From positions 1 to 64,000 of the forward strand of contig JBGSVE010000114.1 of the NCBI GenBank assembly GCA_041753075.1: DNA of 64,000 nucleotides, given 5' to 3'. This DNA comes from UBA6163 sp041753075. Lineage in GTDB: Bacteria; Planctomycetota; Planctomycetia; Pirellulales; Pirellulaceae. Positions 52,605 to 62,213 of the stretch are shown one piece after another. How positions within the stretch are numbered: the first letter of the stretch is position 1; every line of letters begins with the position of its first letter. Under the pieces are notes generated by a model that had not been told where the DNA came from, searched no databases, and saw only the letters and a program-made list of their open reading frames with translations. Both the position numbers and the translations under genes were made by a program.

Positions 52605-53305
52605 CGCATTGCCCGCAGTTTGGCGTCGTTCGGATAGTCGGCAATCGCTTCGCGCAACAATTCAGCGGCGAGTTCGGGCCGACCCGCGTCGCGCATTTCA
52701 GAGATAAACTCGCGATAGTTCGATTGCAAATAATCGTCGATCGAAATTTGCAAAGCGTTCTCGTCGGGGCTGTCCAGAGCCAGCGTGAACAGCCGCGGAA
52801 TCAGCACATACAATTCTCGCATCGCCAACTTCTGTACCACTGGCCAGAGCACTTTGGCCTTCGCCGACTCGTTCTTGCTCCATTGGACCCAATGGTGATC
52901 CGATTGGTTGGTTTTATGGTGAACGTATAACTCGAGTTGGTCGGTCAATAGTTTGGCGTCGGCCTCGGTGGTTCCCAGTGGCCCGCGTGTCAGCGTTACC
53001 AGATGCCAGGTCGTCGCGGTCCCGCGGGAAGCATGGATCATCGATTTATTGGCCAAAAAGCGGCTCGTCGGCGATTGGGATGTCGCACGACGGATGGGGG
53101 AAATCTGGATGTGCAACCACGGCACCTCAAAGAAGCGAAACGATCGGGTTTCGAAATGAGTGGGAGAAAATTCAGTACCGCTGACTCCGCCGAACCCAAA
53201 CAGCAAGATTGCCAATAATGCTGCGACGCCGGCACTGACAAACAGCATGCGCAGCAGTGGTCGTGAACCTGGCCTGGTCGGTTTCAAAGACGCAGTCGAA
53301 GTCAT
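52601..53305 (-). CDS. Membrane-anchored protein of unknown function
   Basis: A 234-residue protein with one N-terminal transmembrane helix (LLRMLFVSAGVAALLAILLF GFGG region, residues 17-40) and a periplasmic or cytosolic soluble part that includes HLVTLTRGPLGTTEADAKLL, VLWPVVQKLAMRELYVLIPR and AAELLREAIADYPNDAKLR. The last segment resembles half of a TPR unit. No known family is recognised. It is cotranscribed with the cysteine desulfurase through a 4-base overlap. Confidence 0.6.
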   Translation of the reverse strand: MTSTASLKPTRPGSRPLLRMLFVSAGVAALLAILLFGFGGVSGTEFSPTHFETRSFRFFEVPWLHIQISPIRRATSQSPTSRFLANKSMIHASRGTATTWHLVTLTRGPLGTTEADAKLLTDQLELYVHHKTNQSDHHWVQWSKNESAKAKVLWPVVQKLAMRELYVLIPRLFTLALDSPDENALQISIDDYLQSNYREFISEMRDAGRPELAAELLREAIADYPNDAKLRAMR

Positions 53306-53520
53306 TTTGCGGGCTGAGTTTGAGTTGAGTGGTCGAATTCTGCTAAAACGCCGCGATGCGACAATCTTCTAATCATCACCCTTTACGCCTGCCGTCCGCA
53401 AGTTGGCCACGCGGTCGGCTGGCGATTTGGAATTTATGCGATCGACCGTGGTCGCGCTGCGGCGGCGTTTCGGCGGTTGAGAACGAGAAGAATCCGCTGG
53501 ATTCGGCGGTCGTCGGTGAC

Positions 53521-54618
53521 ATGACTGCGAGCGACGACAATCCGGTTGCCGGTCGTCGCCGTGTCGAGGCCGTTTTGCTATTTCATCGTGGACCGGTTAC
53601 GCTTCGCAAACTTGCCCAACTCGCTGGCTTGGCGGATGCGACAGCCGCGCGTACACTTTTGCGAAAATTGAACGAAATTTACGACCAAAGTGGCAGCGCA
53701 CTGCGAATCGAAGAGGTTGCAGGCGGATACCAGATGCTAACCCGACCCGGATTAGCACCCTGGTTAAGACGGTTCGCCAGCACACCGACCTTGATTCGGT
53801 TGAGCACACCCGCTATGGAAACGCTTGCGATTGTCGCGTATCGTCAACCTGTCCTGCGGGCAAATATTGAGGCGATACGTGGGGTAGCATGTGGAGAAAT
53901 CCTTCGTCAACTTATGCAACGTGACCTGGTGCGGATTTGCGGACGCAGCGATGACCTCGGGCGTCCGTATCTGTATGGGACAACCAAACATTTTTTAGCC
54001 AGCTACGGATTGAAAGACGCACTGGCATTGCCGACGATGACGGGGGCTGGTGTTCAAGACGATCCCGTAGACACTATCGAACCTTCGATTCTTTCAGACG
54101 TTTCCCTTTCCGCTGTTTCCTCTTTTGACGCTGTCACCCAAAAGGAGTCTGACGTGAGTACCGCGTGCGTCCTCGACGATCTTGCTGAGCCCCTTGATAC
54201 CTTCGTTTTCTCGCCACCAGAAACTGAGCCAACCGCTTCGTCGGCTGGTTTCCAAGTTCGCGGTCCGCGCGCCGCAGACGATGATGATGACGAGTACTTC
54301 GCCGACGAAGACGATGAAGACGACGACATCGAAGATGATGCCGACGATGAAGATGACTGGGATGATGACGATGATGAAGACGACGTCGAAGCTGACGACG
54401 CCGAAGAAGACGAGGCAGTCGAGCCCGAAACCGATGACGCCGCAGAAGAATGGAAAGAAGTAGGCGACGAAGAGGAAGATGAGGACGACGCCGCCGAGGA
54501 CGACGCCGACGAAGACGATGCCGACGAAGACGATGAAGACGATGAAGACGAGGATTGGGACGACGATGAGGACGAAGACTGGGACGACGACGATGATGAA
54601 GACGAAGAGTGGGACTAA
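53521..54618 (+). CDS. scpB: Chromosome condensation protein ScpB with a very acidic C-terminal tail
   Basis: From ATG 53521 the protein is 365 residues. The first 165 are ScpB: RRRVEAVLLFHRGPVTLRKL, TLLRKLNEIYDQSGSALRIE, METLAIVAYRQPVLRANIEA and GRPYLYGTTKHFLASYGL, the two winged helices that bind SMC-ScpA. The last 115 or so residues are almost only Asp and Glu (with Trp and Ala), e.g. DDWDDDDDEDDVEADDAEED, with a single Lys. Standard ScpB is 180-220 residues. The tail could mimic DNA or bind basic proteins. The upstream frame to 53356 is not supported. It is just downstream of the origin-type block. Confidence 0.88.
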   Translation: MTASDDNPVAGRRRVEAVLLFHRGPVTLRKLAQLAGLADATAARTLLRKLNEIYDQSGSALRIEEVAGGYQMLTRPGLAPWLRRFASTPTLIRLSTPAMETLAIVAYRQPVLRANIEAIRGVACGEILRQLMQRDLVRICGRSDDLGRPYLYGTTKHFLASYGLKDALALPTMTGAGVQDDPVDTIEPSILSDVSLSAVSSFDAVTQKESDVSTACVLDDLAEPLDTFVFSPPETEPTASSAGFQVRGPRAADDDDDEYFADEDDEDDDIEDDADDEDDWDDDDDEDDVEADDAEEDEAVEPETDDAAEEWKEVGDEEEDEDDAAEDDADEDDADEDDEDDEDEDWDDDEDEDWDDDDDEDEEWD

Positions 54619-54688
54619 GTATTGAATTCTGATTCTTGATTGATCAAAGTGAGGGGTATGACCCTCTGACACATCGGCGAAATCAATC

Positions 54689-55648
54689 ATGCTCGGTTTG
54701 CGGTATCTCAAAGTCGCCCCCACGATTCACGCGATTCATTACTATCGCGGCAAGATTCGCCAACAGGGCCCCGGTCTGTCGTTCTTCTACTTTGCCCCGT
54801 TTTCGGAGATCGTTCTGGTCTCGTTGGCAGCGACCGATGGGCCGTTTGTCTTCAATGAAACGACCGCCGACTTTCAAGATGTCACGGTCCAGGGCCAGAT
54901 CACGTATCGCGTGCTCGAGGCGACGAAGCTGGCATCGATGCTCGACTTCAGCATCGGTCGCGGCCAACAATATCGAACCGATGATCCGTCAAAGCTGGTC
55001 GAGCGAATCACCAACGCGGCCCAGATTCTTGCTCGCGAATTTATTCAAAAGCGCATGCTTCAGGAATTGCTTGGCGACACCGAAGGCTTGGTGGCGACCG
55101 TTCGCCAAGGACTCAAGACGGCTCCGGTGCTGGCCGAACTGGGCGTCGACGTCACCGAGTTTCACGTCGTCGGCATGAAGGCATCACCCGAAATGGCCAA
55201 GGCGCTCCAGGCTGGTGCGCGCGAAGAGCTGTTGAAGAAAGCCGACGAAGCGTTGTTCGCGCGACGCAATGCCGTTGTCAACATGGAACGGTCTATCCGC
55301 GAAAACGAACTCAACACCGAAATCTTGGTCGAAGAAAAGCGACGCGAAGTACGGCAAGCCCAATTGAGCGCCGACATTGCCATCGAAGAACAGCGCACCA
55401 CACTTGTCGAAAGCAAAGTTGCCAACGAACGTAAAGAGGCCGAGTCTCGCGCTTTCGCGCTCAACGCGACATTGCAGCCGCTGCAAAACGTAGATTGGAA
55501 AATCTTGATGGCCGCAGCCGGCGGCGGTAGCTCGGGTCAAAACATCGGGATCGCATTTCGTGAGTTGGCCGAGAATGCAACCAAGATTGGCCAATTGAAT
55601 ATATCGCCTGACCTGCTTGCTTCGTTGCTCAATCCCGACCAGGAGTAA
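54689..55648 (+). CDS. SPFH/Band-7 domain protein
   Basis: A 319-residue SPFH protein without an N-terminal membrane helix: HAIHYYRGKIRQQGPGLSFF, FVFNETTADFQDVTVQGQIT and ELGVDVTEFHVVGMKASPEM (Band-7 core), then a long charged coiled coil (residues 175-265; EILVEEKRREVRQAQLSADI) and a C-terminal segment AAAGGGSSGQNIGIAFRELA. Such proteins form membrane-associated ring scaffolds. It lies six bases before a NAD-kinase-like gene in the same direction, so they are probably one transcription unit. The partner process is unknown. Confidence 0.85.
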   Translation: MLGLRYLKVAPTIHAIHYYRGKIRQQGPGLSFFYFAPFSEIVLVSLAATDGPFVFNETTADFQDVTVQGQITYRVLEATKLASMLDFSIGRGQQYRTDDPSKLVERITNAAQILAREFIQKRMLQELLGDTEGLVATVRQGLKTAPVLAELGVDVTEFHVVGMKASPEMAKALQAGAREELLKKADEALFARRNAVVNMERSIRENELNTEILVEEKRREVRQAQLSADIAIEEQRTTLVESKVANERKEAESRAFALNATLQPLQNVDWKILMAAAGGGSSGQNIGIAFRELAENATKIGQLNISPDLLASLLNPDQE

Positions 55649-55653
55649 CCGCC

Positions 55654-56667
55654 ATGCGAGTCGCTCCCGCCGTCGTCATTGTCACGCGGCCCACGCGGCT
55701 GCAGGGACTGCGTGAGCGTTGGGGAACGCTCGGCCAAGCAAAGTTCCTGCTGCGTGCCGCGCGCGCCATCGAGTCGGCAGACGAATCCGACCAAATTGCG
55801 ACCATGGCACCTACGGCCGCGATTACCAAAGGCAAGACAACCGAACAAGCCGATTTCGACGAATATGAAGCCGAAGACTCGGTTTATCAAGCCGCCATTG
55901 ATCGCTTGGAAACCGAGCTGCAATCGCAGTATCCCACACGAGTCATTCCACGCTCGTTTGTCCCGAGTTTTGATTTCGGTATGACCATGGTCGTCTTGGT
56001 CGTTGGCCAAGACGGGCTCGTCGCCAACGTCGCCAAGTATGTCGGCGATGTGCCAATCATTGCGATCAATCCCGATCCTCAGCGGATTGATGGTGTCCTG
56101 TTGCCGTTCGAGATCGCCGGCGCGTCTTCGATGGTCGATCGCGTTGCGAGCGATCGATTCGACTATCGCGAGGTCACGCTCGCCGAAGCAACACTCAACG
56201 ATGGCCAACGCATGTTGGCGTTCAACGATTTCTTTGTCGGTGCGGCCAGTCATGTTTCGGCGCGATACATCTTGAGTGTCGGCGATCGCAGCGAGCCTCA
56301 ATCGTCCAGCGGCCTGCTAGTGTGTACCGGCGCGGGCTCGACCGGCTGGATTTCGTCGGCGTTCAACATGGCCGCCGGTATCGCCAAAACAGTCGAAGGC
56401 AGTCTAGAAGTTCCCGGTCCAATGAATTGGGACGCGCGGCACTTGCGCTGGGTTGTTCGCGAGCCGTTCCTCAGCCGCACCAGCCAAATTGGCCTCGTCG
56501 CCGGCACGTTGCCAGCAAGCGACCAGCTCAAAGTCGAATCATTGATGCCCGACGGCGGGGTCATTTTTTCGGACGGAATCGAAGCTGATTTCTTACCGTT
56601 CAACAGCGGCTTGATCGCCCACATCGGCATCAGTCAACAAACCGCAAAGTTGGCAATCCCGAGTTAG
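55654..56667 (+). CDS. NAD kinase-like protein (diacylglycerol-kinase superfamily), atypical motif
   Basis: A 337-residue protein with TMVVLVVGQDGLVANVAKYV, IIAINPDPQRIDGVLLPFE and VCTGAGSTGWISSAFNMAAG, the NAD-kinase layout. The canonical GGDGT loop is GQDGL here: the metal/substrate Asp is kept, but a Gly and the Thr are changed. The C-terminal part VFSDGIEAD-like (VIFSDGIEADFLPF) is also kept. It is annotated in relatives as NAD kinase or sugar kinase without proof. The coupling with an SPFH protein is unusual. Confidence 0.7.
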   Translation: MRVAPAVVIVTRPTRLQGLRERWGTLGQAKFLLRAARAIESADESDQIATMAPTAAITKGKTTEQADFDEYEAEDSVYQAAIDRLETELQSQYPTRVIPRSFVPSFDFGMTMVVLVVGQDGLVANVAKYVGDVPIIAINPDPQRIDGVLLPFEIAGASSMVDRVASDRFDYREVTLAEATLNDGQRMLAFNDFFVGAASHVSARYILSVGDRSEPQSSSGLLVCTGAGSTGWISSAFNMAAGIAKTVEGSLEVPGPMNWDARHLRWVVREPFLSRTSQIGLVAGTLPASDQLKVESLMPDGGVIFSDGIEADFLPFNSGLIAHIGISQQTAKLAIPS

Positions 56668-56682
56668 TGTTTTTTCAGAAGT

Positions 56683-56750
56683 TTGTGAGCGGCATGGCGC
56701 AAGCCACCGGTAGCGTGAATCACCGGCGGCTAGCGCCGATCCGCTCACAA
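56683..56750. repeat. Nested palindrome at a convergent gene junction (REP-like)
   Basis: Outer arms 56683-56692 (TTGTGAGCGG) and 56741-56750 (CCGCTCACAA) pair perfectly. Inner arms 56696-56710 and 56723-56737 pair at 13 of 15 bases around GGCGC-AGCC-CCGG. The inner core resembles the palindrome at 9176-9250. The outer right arm contains the end of the PfkB gene. Between convergent genes it may act as a bidirectional terminator. Confidence 0.7.
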
Positions 56751-57632
56751 GCTATCTATCACCGATTGCGGAAGCTCCGGTGTAGCACCTTGTTGGGTGC
56801 AAACGTAGGCCGCAATGTCGCTGGCACGGCGATGTAGCACCGCGATCGGTTCGGCGCGCAACAAACCCATCGTGATCGCCGCAGTAAACGAATCACCAGC
56901 GCCGACGGTATCAATCGCATCAATCGCCGGTGGAGATTGCTCGTCCAGAACACCATCGGCAAGGATCAACGACCCACTGCCACCACGGGACAGCGCAATC
57001 ACGCGTAACGAAAACGTTTCCGCGAGCATTCGCAGTGAATCCTCGATCGAACTGGCGGACAAACCAAGCGTTTGCATGACGACGGGAAGCTCCTCATCGC
57101 TCAACTTAAAAACGTTGGCGAGTTGGAGTGATTGTCGAATGACGGGCTCGTTGAAAAAACTTTGACGCAAATTAACGTCAAATACGGCCAAACAATTCGG
57201 CTGCGTCGATTGCAAAAATCGATGAATCGTTGCCCGCGTCGTTTCGGAACGCTGCGCAAGCGTACCGAAACATACGGCATTGCATTTTGATGCGACCTCA
57301 ACAAGCGAATGATCCCACGAAACGTGATCCCAGGCCGTGTTGGCGGCGAAGTGATAACTCGGATGGCCATCACTGATTTCGACCATAACCGATCCAGTCG
57401 CACGCTGCGGGTCAACTTGCAGCCAATCGACGCGGACGTGCTTTTGTCGCAAAATCGCTTGCGCCTCGCGTCCGAGTTCATCACTACCGACGGCGCTAAT
57501 TACTGCCGCGTCGGCTCCCAGCGCCGCAGCATGGCAGGCGAAGTTCGCCGGCGCACCGCCAAACCGCGCCGCATCGGGATAAACATCCCACAGCACTTCG
57601 CCCAGACCAACAATTCTCAGTGGATCATTCAT
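56745..57632 (-). CDS. PfkB-family carbohydrate kinase (fructokinase-like)
   Basis: From ATG 57632 the kinase is 295 residues: IVGLGEVLWDVYPDAARFGG, APANFACHAAALGADAAVIS, AVFDVNLRQSFFNEPVIRQS (PfkB signature) and IDTVGAGDSFTAAITMGLL (anion hole and catalytic Asp in GAGD). The motif set favours a fructokinase acting on free sugar, giving fructose 6-phosphate. A longer frame to 57731 is not supported. It converges on the SPFH/NADK pair. Confidence 0.9.
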   Translation of the reverse strand: MNDPLRIVGLGEVLWDVYPDAARFGGAPANFACHAAALGADAAVISAVGSDELGREAQAILRQKHVRVDWLQVDPQRATGSVMVEISDGHPSYHFAANTAWDHVSWDHSLVEVASKCNAVCFGTLAQRSETTRATIHRFLQSTQPNCLAVFDVNLRQSFFNEPVIRQSLQLANVFKLSDEELPVVMQTLGLSASSIEDSLRMLAETFSLRVIALSRGGSGSLILADGVLDEQSPPAIDAIDTVGAGDSFTAAITMGLLRAEPIAVLHRRASDIAAYVCTQQGATPELPQSVIDSL

Positions 57633-57681
57633 CACAGTGATCATACACAACATCGCAGCACGAGCGTCGGTGTATCGAACG

Positions 57682-60210
57682 TCACTTTGGTTTGAGACCA
57701 TTGCGAGTTGCCGTCGCCGTGGTCGGGTCATCGGGCCAAAAGTGTTTGGGGTATCGTCGTCGAAGTTCTTTGCGAATTTGTGCGTAGGTTACCGCCCAGA
57801 AGTTTTCCAGGTCTTCGGTGATCTGTTGCGGTTGGCGATTGGGACCGAGCAGATGCAATTGAATCGGCACGCGGCCACCGGCGACTCGAGGCGTCTGGCG
57901 CATGCCAAACAATTCTTGAATGCGGACTTCCATGATCGGCGATTTGCCGTCGCTGTATTGAATCGCAATCGCGTTGCCGCTGGGAACCACGATCTTCGCC
58001 GGCGCATGCTGGTCGATTGATTGCAGTTGCGAATAGTCAAAGCGAGACCGCAAACTGTCGAGCCACGGAGCGGTTTTCAACTCGGCAATCGACGTCCGCG
58101 TTGCACATAACGATCGCAGCACATCGCCTGTGGCACCATCATCCAGCGGCGGTATCCCGGCATCCGGCATTCTTTGGCACAGGAACCGGACACGGGCGAT
58201 AAAGCTTGTGATTGAATCAGCCTCTGCCGGAAAGCATCGCTCGATCGCTTGGCGAGCATGATGAAACAGTAGCTCGGCGACTGCCGGACCTGGCCGACAA
58301 GTTGCCGGTGATTCGGCCAGCATCAGGTCATCAAAATAGGTCCGGCGGCGAACCACAACCGCTTTTAATGTGGGATTAAAAAACGGTTCGTCGACTTCAT
58401 GGATGAATCGTTGGTCGAGCCAATCCGCATTAAGCGAAGATGCACAGTAAACGATTGCTTCGCTTCCAGACGCATCCGAATCGATACACAAAAACAGTTC
58501 GCCATCGCGCGACAGGGACCGTCGGTCCAGCCGCACGCCGCGGCCGCCGACCATCACGCCCACCTCGGAACTGAAGCTTCGTCGCAGCGCCACGCGGTCG
58601 GGGTACGCCGCCAATAACGCACGTTTGAGCCGCTGCGAATCGCTTTGTGATTCATCGCCGCGTTGAACGGAGTGACTACCTGCCATGCGTTGAATCTGGT
58701 CCGCCACACGTTTGATTTGTTTAGCTGCGGCGAGATTGACCGAGCCACGATCGCGACCATCGAGCACTGCGCAAAGCCGCTCGACGCGATGAAACACATC
58801 GCAATCTCCGCCGCTCGAATTCGCGTCGGTTTGATTGCGAAACGGGTCGCGTTCGGTCAACAGCGCCGCCGCCATCGCCGCGTGCCCGACAACGCCCAAC
58901 CGCTGCGCCGCGACCATCATCCGTGACAATCGCGGATGCAGCGGATACGCCAGCATCTGGTGACCGGTTTCGGTCAGGTTGTCGTTGTCATCGATTGCGT
59001 CCAACCGCTGCAGCAACCGCTGGGCGTGCATGATCGACTGCGTCGGCGGTGGTGTCAGCCAGGGAAAAGCGAGCACGTCGCGCTCGCCCCAGGCGGCCAA
59101 CGTCAACAACGCATCGCTGAAATCTCCGCGCTCAATTTCGGGCGTGTCGCGCTCGCGGCGGGCACGATGCGCTGTCGCTGACCACAACCGAACACAAACG
59201 CCGGGTTCGGTGCGTCCGGCGCGCCCGGTTCGTTGTTCAGCGGACGCTTGCGAGATCGGTTCACGTTGCAGCGTGGGCAGTCCCACTCGCGGGTCAAATC
59301 GCATCACGCGAGCCAGTCCACTGTCGATCACTCCGGTCACGCCGGGAATGGTGATCGAGGTCTCGGCGACATTTGTAGCCAAGATAATCTTTCGCGTCGC
59401 GGAAATCGCCAGCACGGCGTCTTGTGAATCTGCGTCCATGTCGCCGTACAGTTCACAAACCACACAGCCTCTTGCCAACCGCATGGCTTCAATCTTTCGG
59501 CGCGCGAGTTTGATCTCACCCACGCCGGGCAAGAACACCAAGACATGACCCGCAGTCGCGGCCATTAGGTTTGGCAGCGCCACGGCGACTTGTTCCTCGA
59601 TCGATGTCTTGAGCAACGAGTTCTGGTAACGAATATCAACATCGAACGACCGTCCTTCACTGGTTACCGCGACGGCATCACCAAAAAACTCCACCAGCGG
59701 CGCGGGATCGAGCGTAGCGGACATCACAACGATGCGCAGCTCCGGGCGTAGCGCTAGGCGAATGCGTTGCAACATTCCCAGCGCCAGATCCATCTCCAAA
59801 CTGCGTTCATGAAATTCGTCCAAAATGACGCAGGCAACACCGTCGAGAACCGGATCGCGTTGCAATCGTCTGAGCAGCACGCCGGTGGTCATCGCAATCA
59901 AGCAGGTCGTTGCGCTGGTTCGCTTGTCGAACCGAACGTGATAACCCACGGTTTCGCCAACACCGCCGCCGAGTTGTTGTGCCAATCTTGCCGCCGCAGA
60001 TCGGGCGGCCAACCGCCGTGGCTGGATCAGGAGAATTTGTCCCACGCCGACGATCTCATCACTCATCAACGCCGGTGGTACGCCCGTCGTCTTGCCCGCG
60101 CCCGGAGGGGCCTTGAGCACAACGGGTCGCGACGATGCCGCCGCCCGCACGATCTCCGGCAAACAATCGCTTACGGGCAAACGAGCCATCGATTCAGCGT
60201 ATTGGGACAT
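57682..60210 (-). CDS. hrpB: HrpB-type ATP-dependent DEAH-box helicase
   Basis: The 842-residue protein has Walker A VVLKAPPGAGKTTGVPPALM, motif II LDEFHERSLEMDLAL (DEFH), SAT motif VVMSATLDPAPL, motif V/VI ATNVAETSITIPGVTGVIDS and QRTGRAGRTEPGVCVRLWS, a winged-helix and ratchet-like region and the HrpB C-terminal domain (GKSPIMEVRIQELFGMRQTP, VQLHLLGPNRQPQQITEDLE). HrpB is a DExH helicase in bacteria with a poorly defined RNA-related role. All motifs are complete; length normal. Confidence 0.95.
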   Translation of the reverse strand: MSQYAESMARLPVSDCLPEIVRAAASSRPVVLKAPPGAGKTTGVPPALMSDEIVGVGQILLIQPRRLAARSAAARLAQQLGGGVGETVGYHVRFDKRTSATTCLIAMTTGVLLRRLQRDPVLDGVACVILDEFHERSLEMDLALGMLQRIRLALRPELRIVVMSATLDPAPLVEFFGDAVAVTSEGRSFDVDIRYQNSLLKTSIEEQVAVALPNLMAATAGHVLVFLPGVGEIKLARRKIEAMRLARGCVVCELYGDMDADSQDAVLAISATRKIILATNVAETSITIPGVTGVIDSGLARVMRFDPRVGLPTLQREPISQASAEQRTGRAGRTEPGVCVRLWSATAHRARRERDTPEIERGDFSDALLTLAAWGERDVLAFPWLTPPPTQSIMHAQRLLQRLDAIDDNDNLTETGHQMLAYPLHPRLSRMMVAAQRLGVVGHAAMAAALLTERDPFRNQTDANSSGGDCDVFHRVERLCAVLDGRDRGSVNLAAAKQIKRVADQIQRMAGSHSVQRGDESQSDSQRLKRALLAAYPDRVALRRSFSSEVGVMVGGRGVRLDRRSLSRDGELFLCIDSDASGSEAIVYCASSLNADWLDQRFIHEVDEPFFNPTLKAVVVRRRTYFDDLMLAESPATCRPGPAVAELLFHHARQAIERCFPAEADSITSFIARVRFLCQRMPDAGIPPLDDGATGDVLRSLCATRTSIAELKTAPWLDSLRSRFDYSQLQSIDQHAPAKIVVPSGNAIAIQYSDGKSPIMEVRIQELFGMRQTPRVAGGRVPIQLHLLGPNRQPQQITEDLENFWAVTYAQIRKELRRRYPKHFWPDDPTTATATRNGLKPK

Positions 60211-60241
60211 TCGAGATCGTGTTCAGCGATTCCGTTTTGGG

Positions 60242-62074
60242 CTACAGGTACTGGGCAATTTCGCCGCCGCGCGCGGCTCGGGCATCGACCATTTTGTGCA
60301 CCTCGGCATCCTCGACGAGCGGTGGCGCGTGGTGCGGCTTGATCCGCGAATCGATCACAACCGGCCCACGACATCCCCAATGTTTATCGACCGTTTCGCT
60401 ATCGATTCCCAACAAATCGATCGCCGGATTGCTACGAGTAAAGACAATCCATAGCCAATTTAACAACGTCGCGGCGGCAAATTGGGAATCATCGACAAGT
60501 GTAATCAGCGGAAACTGCTTGGCTTCTCGATCGCCGCCGAATTCAGTGCAGAAACGCGAGACATCGTCGCGCCACGAATCTCCGGTGCAGCGAGGTGCGC
60601 TGATAGTAAGCACACCGGGCAGGGCAATTCGCGGTTCGTTGAATCCCCCTGGCAACGACAAGTCCGCCGGCAACTGCGTCCCCAATTCACGGATGACTCG
60701 ATCTGCGGCGGCAAACACAACCTTCGAGCCTTGATTCAATCCGGTACCGCTGTAGTCGAGCGTATCGATCGTGGTGCGAGTTTGAAAATGCAAGTCGCGG
60801 CGCGAGTCAAATCGCGACAGCAGATGCGTCAAGAAAGCCTGCAGATTATGAATATCCAACGCGCCCGACCGATCTTCGGCAATCATCAGGTACTTGGCCA
60901 AGGACAGTTGGCCGTTGCCCAGAATCGCATTGGCCTGGGTCAGTAACTCTTGCGGTTGATGCGAACTGACATGCGGCATATATCGCTCGGTGCCGATTGC
61001 CAACAACAGTGGATGCACACCGGCGGCATCAACCGCATGAATTGCCTTCACGCCCGGAATGACCGACGGGATGATCGGATCGGTCAGCTCGTGAATCAAT
61101 TGACCAAACGTGGTGTCTTCTTGGGGTGGTCTACCGACAACGGTGAACGGCCAAATTGCGTCACTGCGATGCCAAACATGTTTGACCTTCATCACGGGAA
61201 ACGGATGTTGCAAACTGTAGTAGCCAAGGTGATCGCCAAACGGTCCCTCGGGTTTTGTTGCTTGGGGATCGATCTCGCCAACGATTGCGAAGTCGGCATC
61301 CGCATACACCGGAGCCTGATCGCCGCGAATCATCGCGATGCGACGACCGGCTAGCGCTCCGGCAAATGTTAGTTCGGTTAAACCTTCGGGAAGTGGCATC
61401 ACGGCAGCCAACGACATCGCTGGCGAACCACCGACGGTGATCGCGACGGACAATGGTCGAGCGCAATCGATCGCGGCGCGGTGATGAACTCCCATGCCAC
61501 GATGGATTTGATAATGGATGCCGACTTCATCGCTCGGGTCGTAGTCATTGCCGCTCAATTGGACGCGGTACATGCCCAGATTGACTCGCATCAAATTCGT
61601 CGGTGCAAGTGGGTCGACGCTTAATACCTGAGGCAACGTCACAAACGCTCCACCGTCATCCGGCCAACATTTAAGTTGTGGTAAGTCGGCGAGCGAACAG
61701 CGCGAACCCAATACGGCTCCACGGCGCGTGTAGCGCGGCAGCATCCTCAACGCCGTCAGCGGAACACCGGCGTAGCGAAACGGGTTTCGCGGCAACGCAG
61801 CGGGATCGAGTTTGACTTCGATCACCCGTCGAACGGATTCGAGCGTATCGCGAAAAAGGTAACGCGCTTGCTCGAGTGACCCAAACAGATTGGACGCCAT
61901 CGCAAACCGGCAACCAATCACGCGATTGAACAGGATTGCCGGCCCCGAGCGAGCGTAAACGCGCCGCTGGATCTCGGCCATTTCGAGATTGGCGTCAACC
62001 GAATCATTGATCTCGATCAAACGCCCCGCCTGGCGCAAATCGTTAACGACGTCTCGGGTGCTGCGGTGTCTCAT
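60242..62074 (-). CDS. UbiD-family decarboxylase
   Basis: A 610-residue protein with UbiD blocks: RDVVNDLRQAGRLIEINDSV, SGPAILFNRVIGCRFAMASN, QLSGNDYDPSDEVGIHYQIH, TKPEGPFGDHLGYYSLQHPF (the prFMN-binding Glu-Arg-Glu region, EGPFGDH) and VIPGVKAIHAVDAAGVHPLL. Such enzymes use prenylated FMN and act on aromatic or alpha,beta-unsaturated acids; in ubiquinone or menaquinone-related pathways it is 4-hydroxybenzoate-type. No UbiX is adjacent. It is longer than typical UbiD (about 490) by C-terminal sequence. Confidence 0.9.
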   Translation of the reverse strand: MRHRSTRDVVNDLRQAGRLIEINDSVDANLEMAEIQRRVYARSGPAILFNRVIGCRFAMASNLFGSLEQARYLFRDTLESVRRVIEVKLDPAALPRNPFRYAGVPLTALRMLPRYTRRGAVLGSRCSLADLPQLKCWPDDGGAFVTLPQVLSVDPLAPTNLMRVNLGMYRVQLSGNDYDPSDEVGIHYQIHRGMGVHHRAAIDCARPLSVAITVGGSPAMSLAAVMPLPEGLTELTFAGALAGRRIAMIRGDQAPVYADADFAIVGEIDPQATKPEGPFGDHLGYYSLQHPFPVMKVKHVWHRSDAIWPFTVVGRPPQEDTTFGQLIHELTDPIIPSVIPGVKAIHAVDAAGVHPLLLAIGTERYMPHVSSHQPQELLTQANAILGNGQLSLAKYLMIAEDRSGALDIHNLQAFLTHLLSRFDSRRDLHFQTRTTIDTLDYSGTGLNQGSKVVFAAADRVIRELGTQLPADLSLPGGFNEPRIALPGVLTISAPRCTGDSWRDDVSRFCTEFGGDREAKQFPLITLVDDSQFAAATLLNWLWIVFTRSNPAIDLLGIDSETVDKHWGCRGPVVIDSRIKPHHAPPLVEDAEVHKMVDARAARGGEIAQYL

Positions 62075-62213
62075 GTAAGTAAACGCGATGCGTGTAAACC
62101 GAACTTCGCCTGAGCGTGACTGGGTAGGATAACCGCTGGCAAGTCCCTAGACTAACGCCCAACCCGGCCAACACGTTGAAGCCGGCGGTTGCAACTTGCG
62201 AAGGAATTTGAAA

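Noticed and set aside
54094..54723. 209-residue minus-strand ORF rich in Val/Ile/Phe, looking like a membrane protein
   Set aside because: It is the antisense of the Asp/Glu-rich ScpB tail; GAC/GAT/GAA codons read backwards give Val/Ile/Phe.
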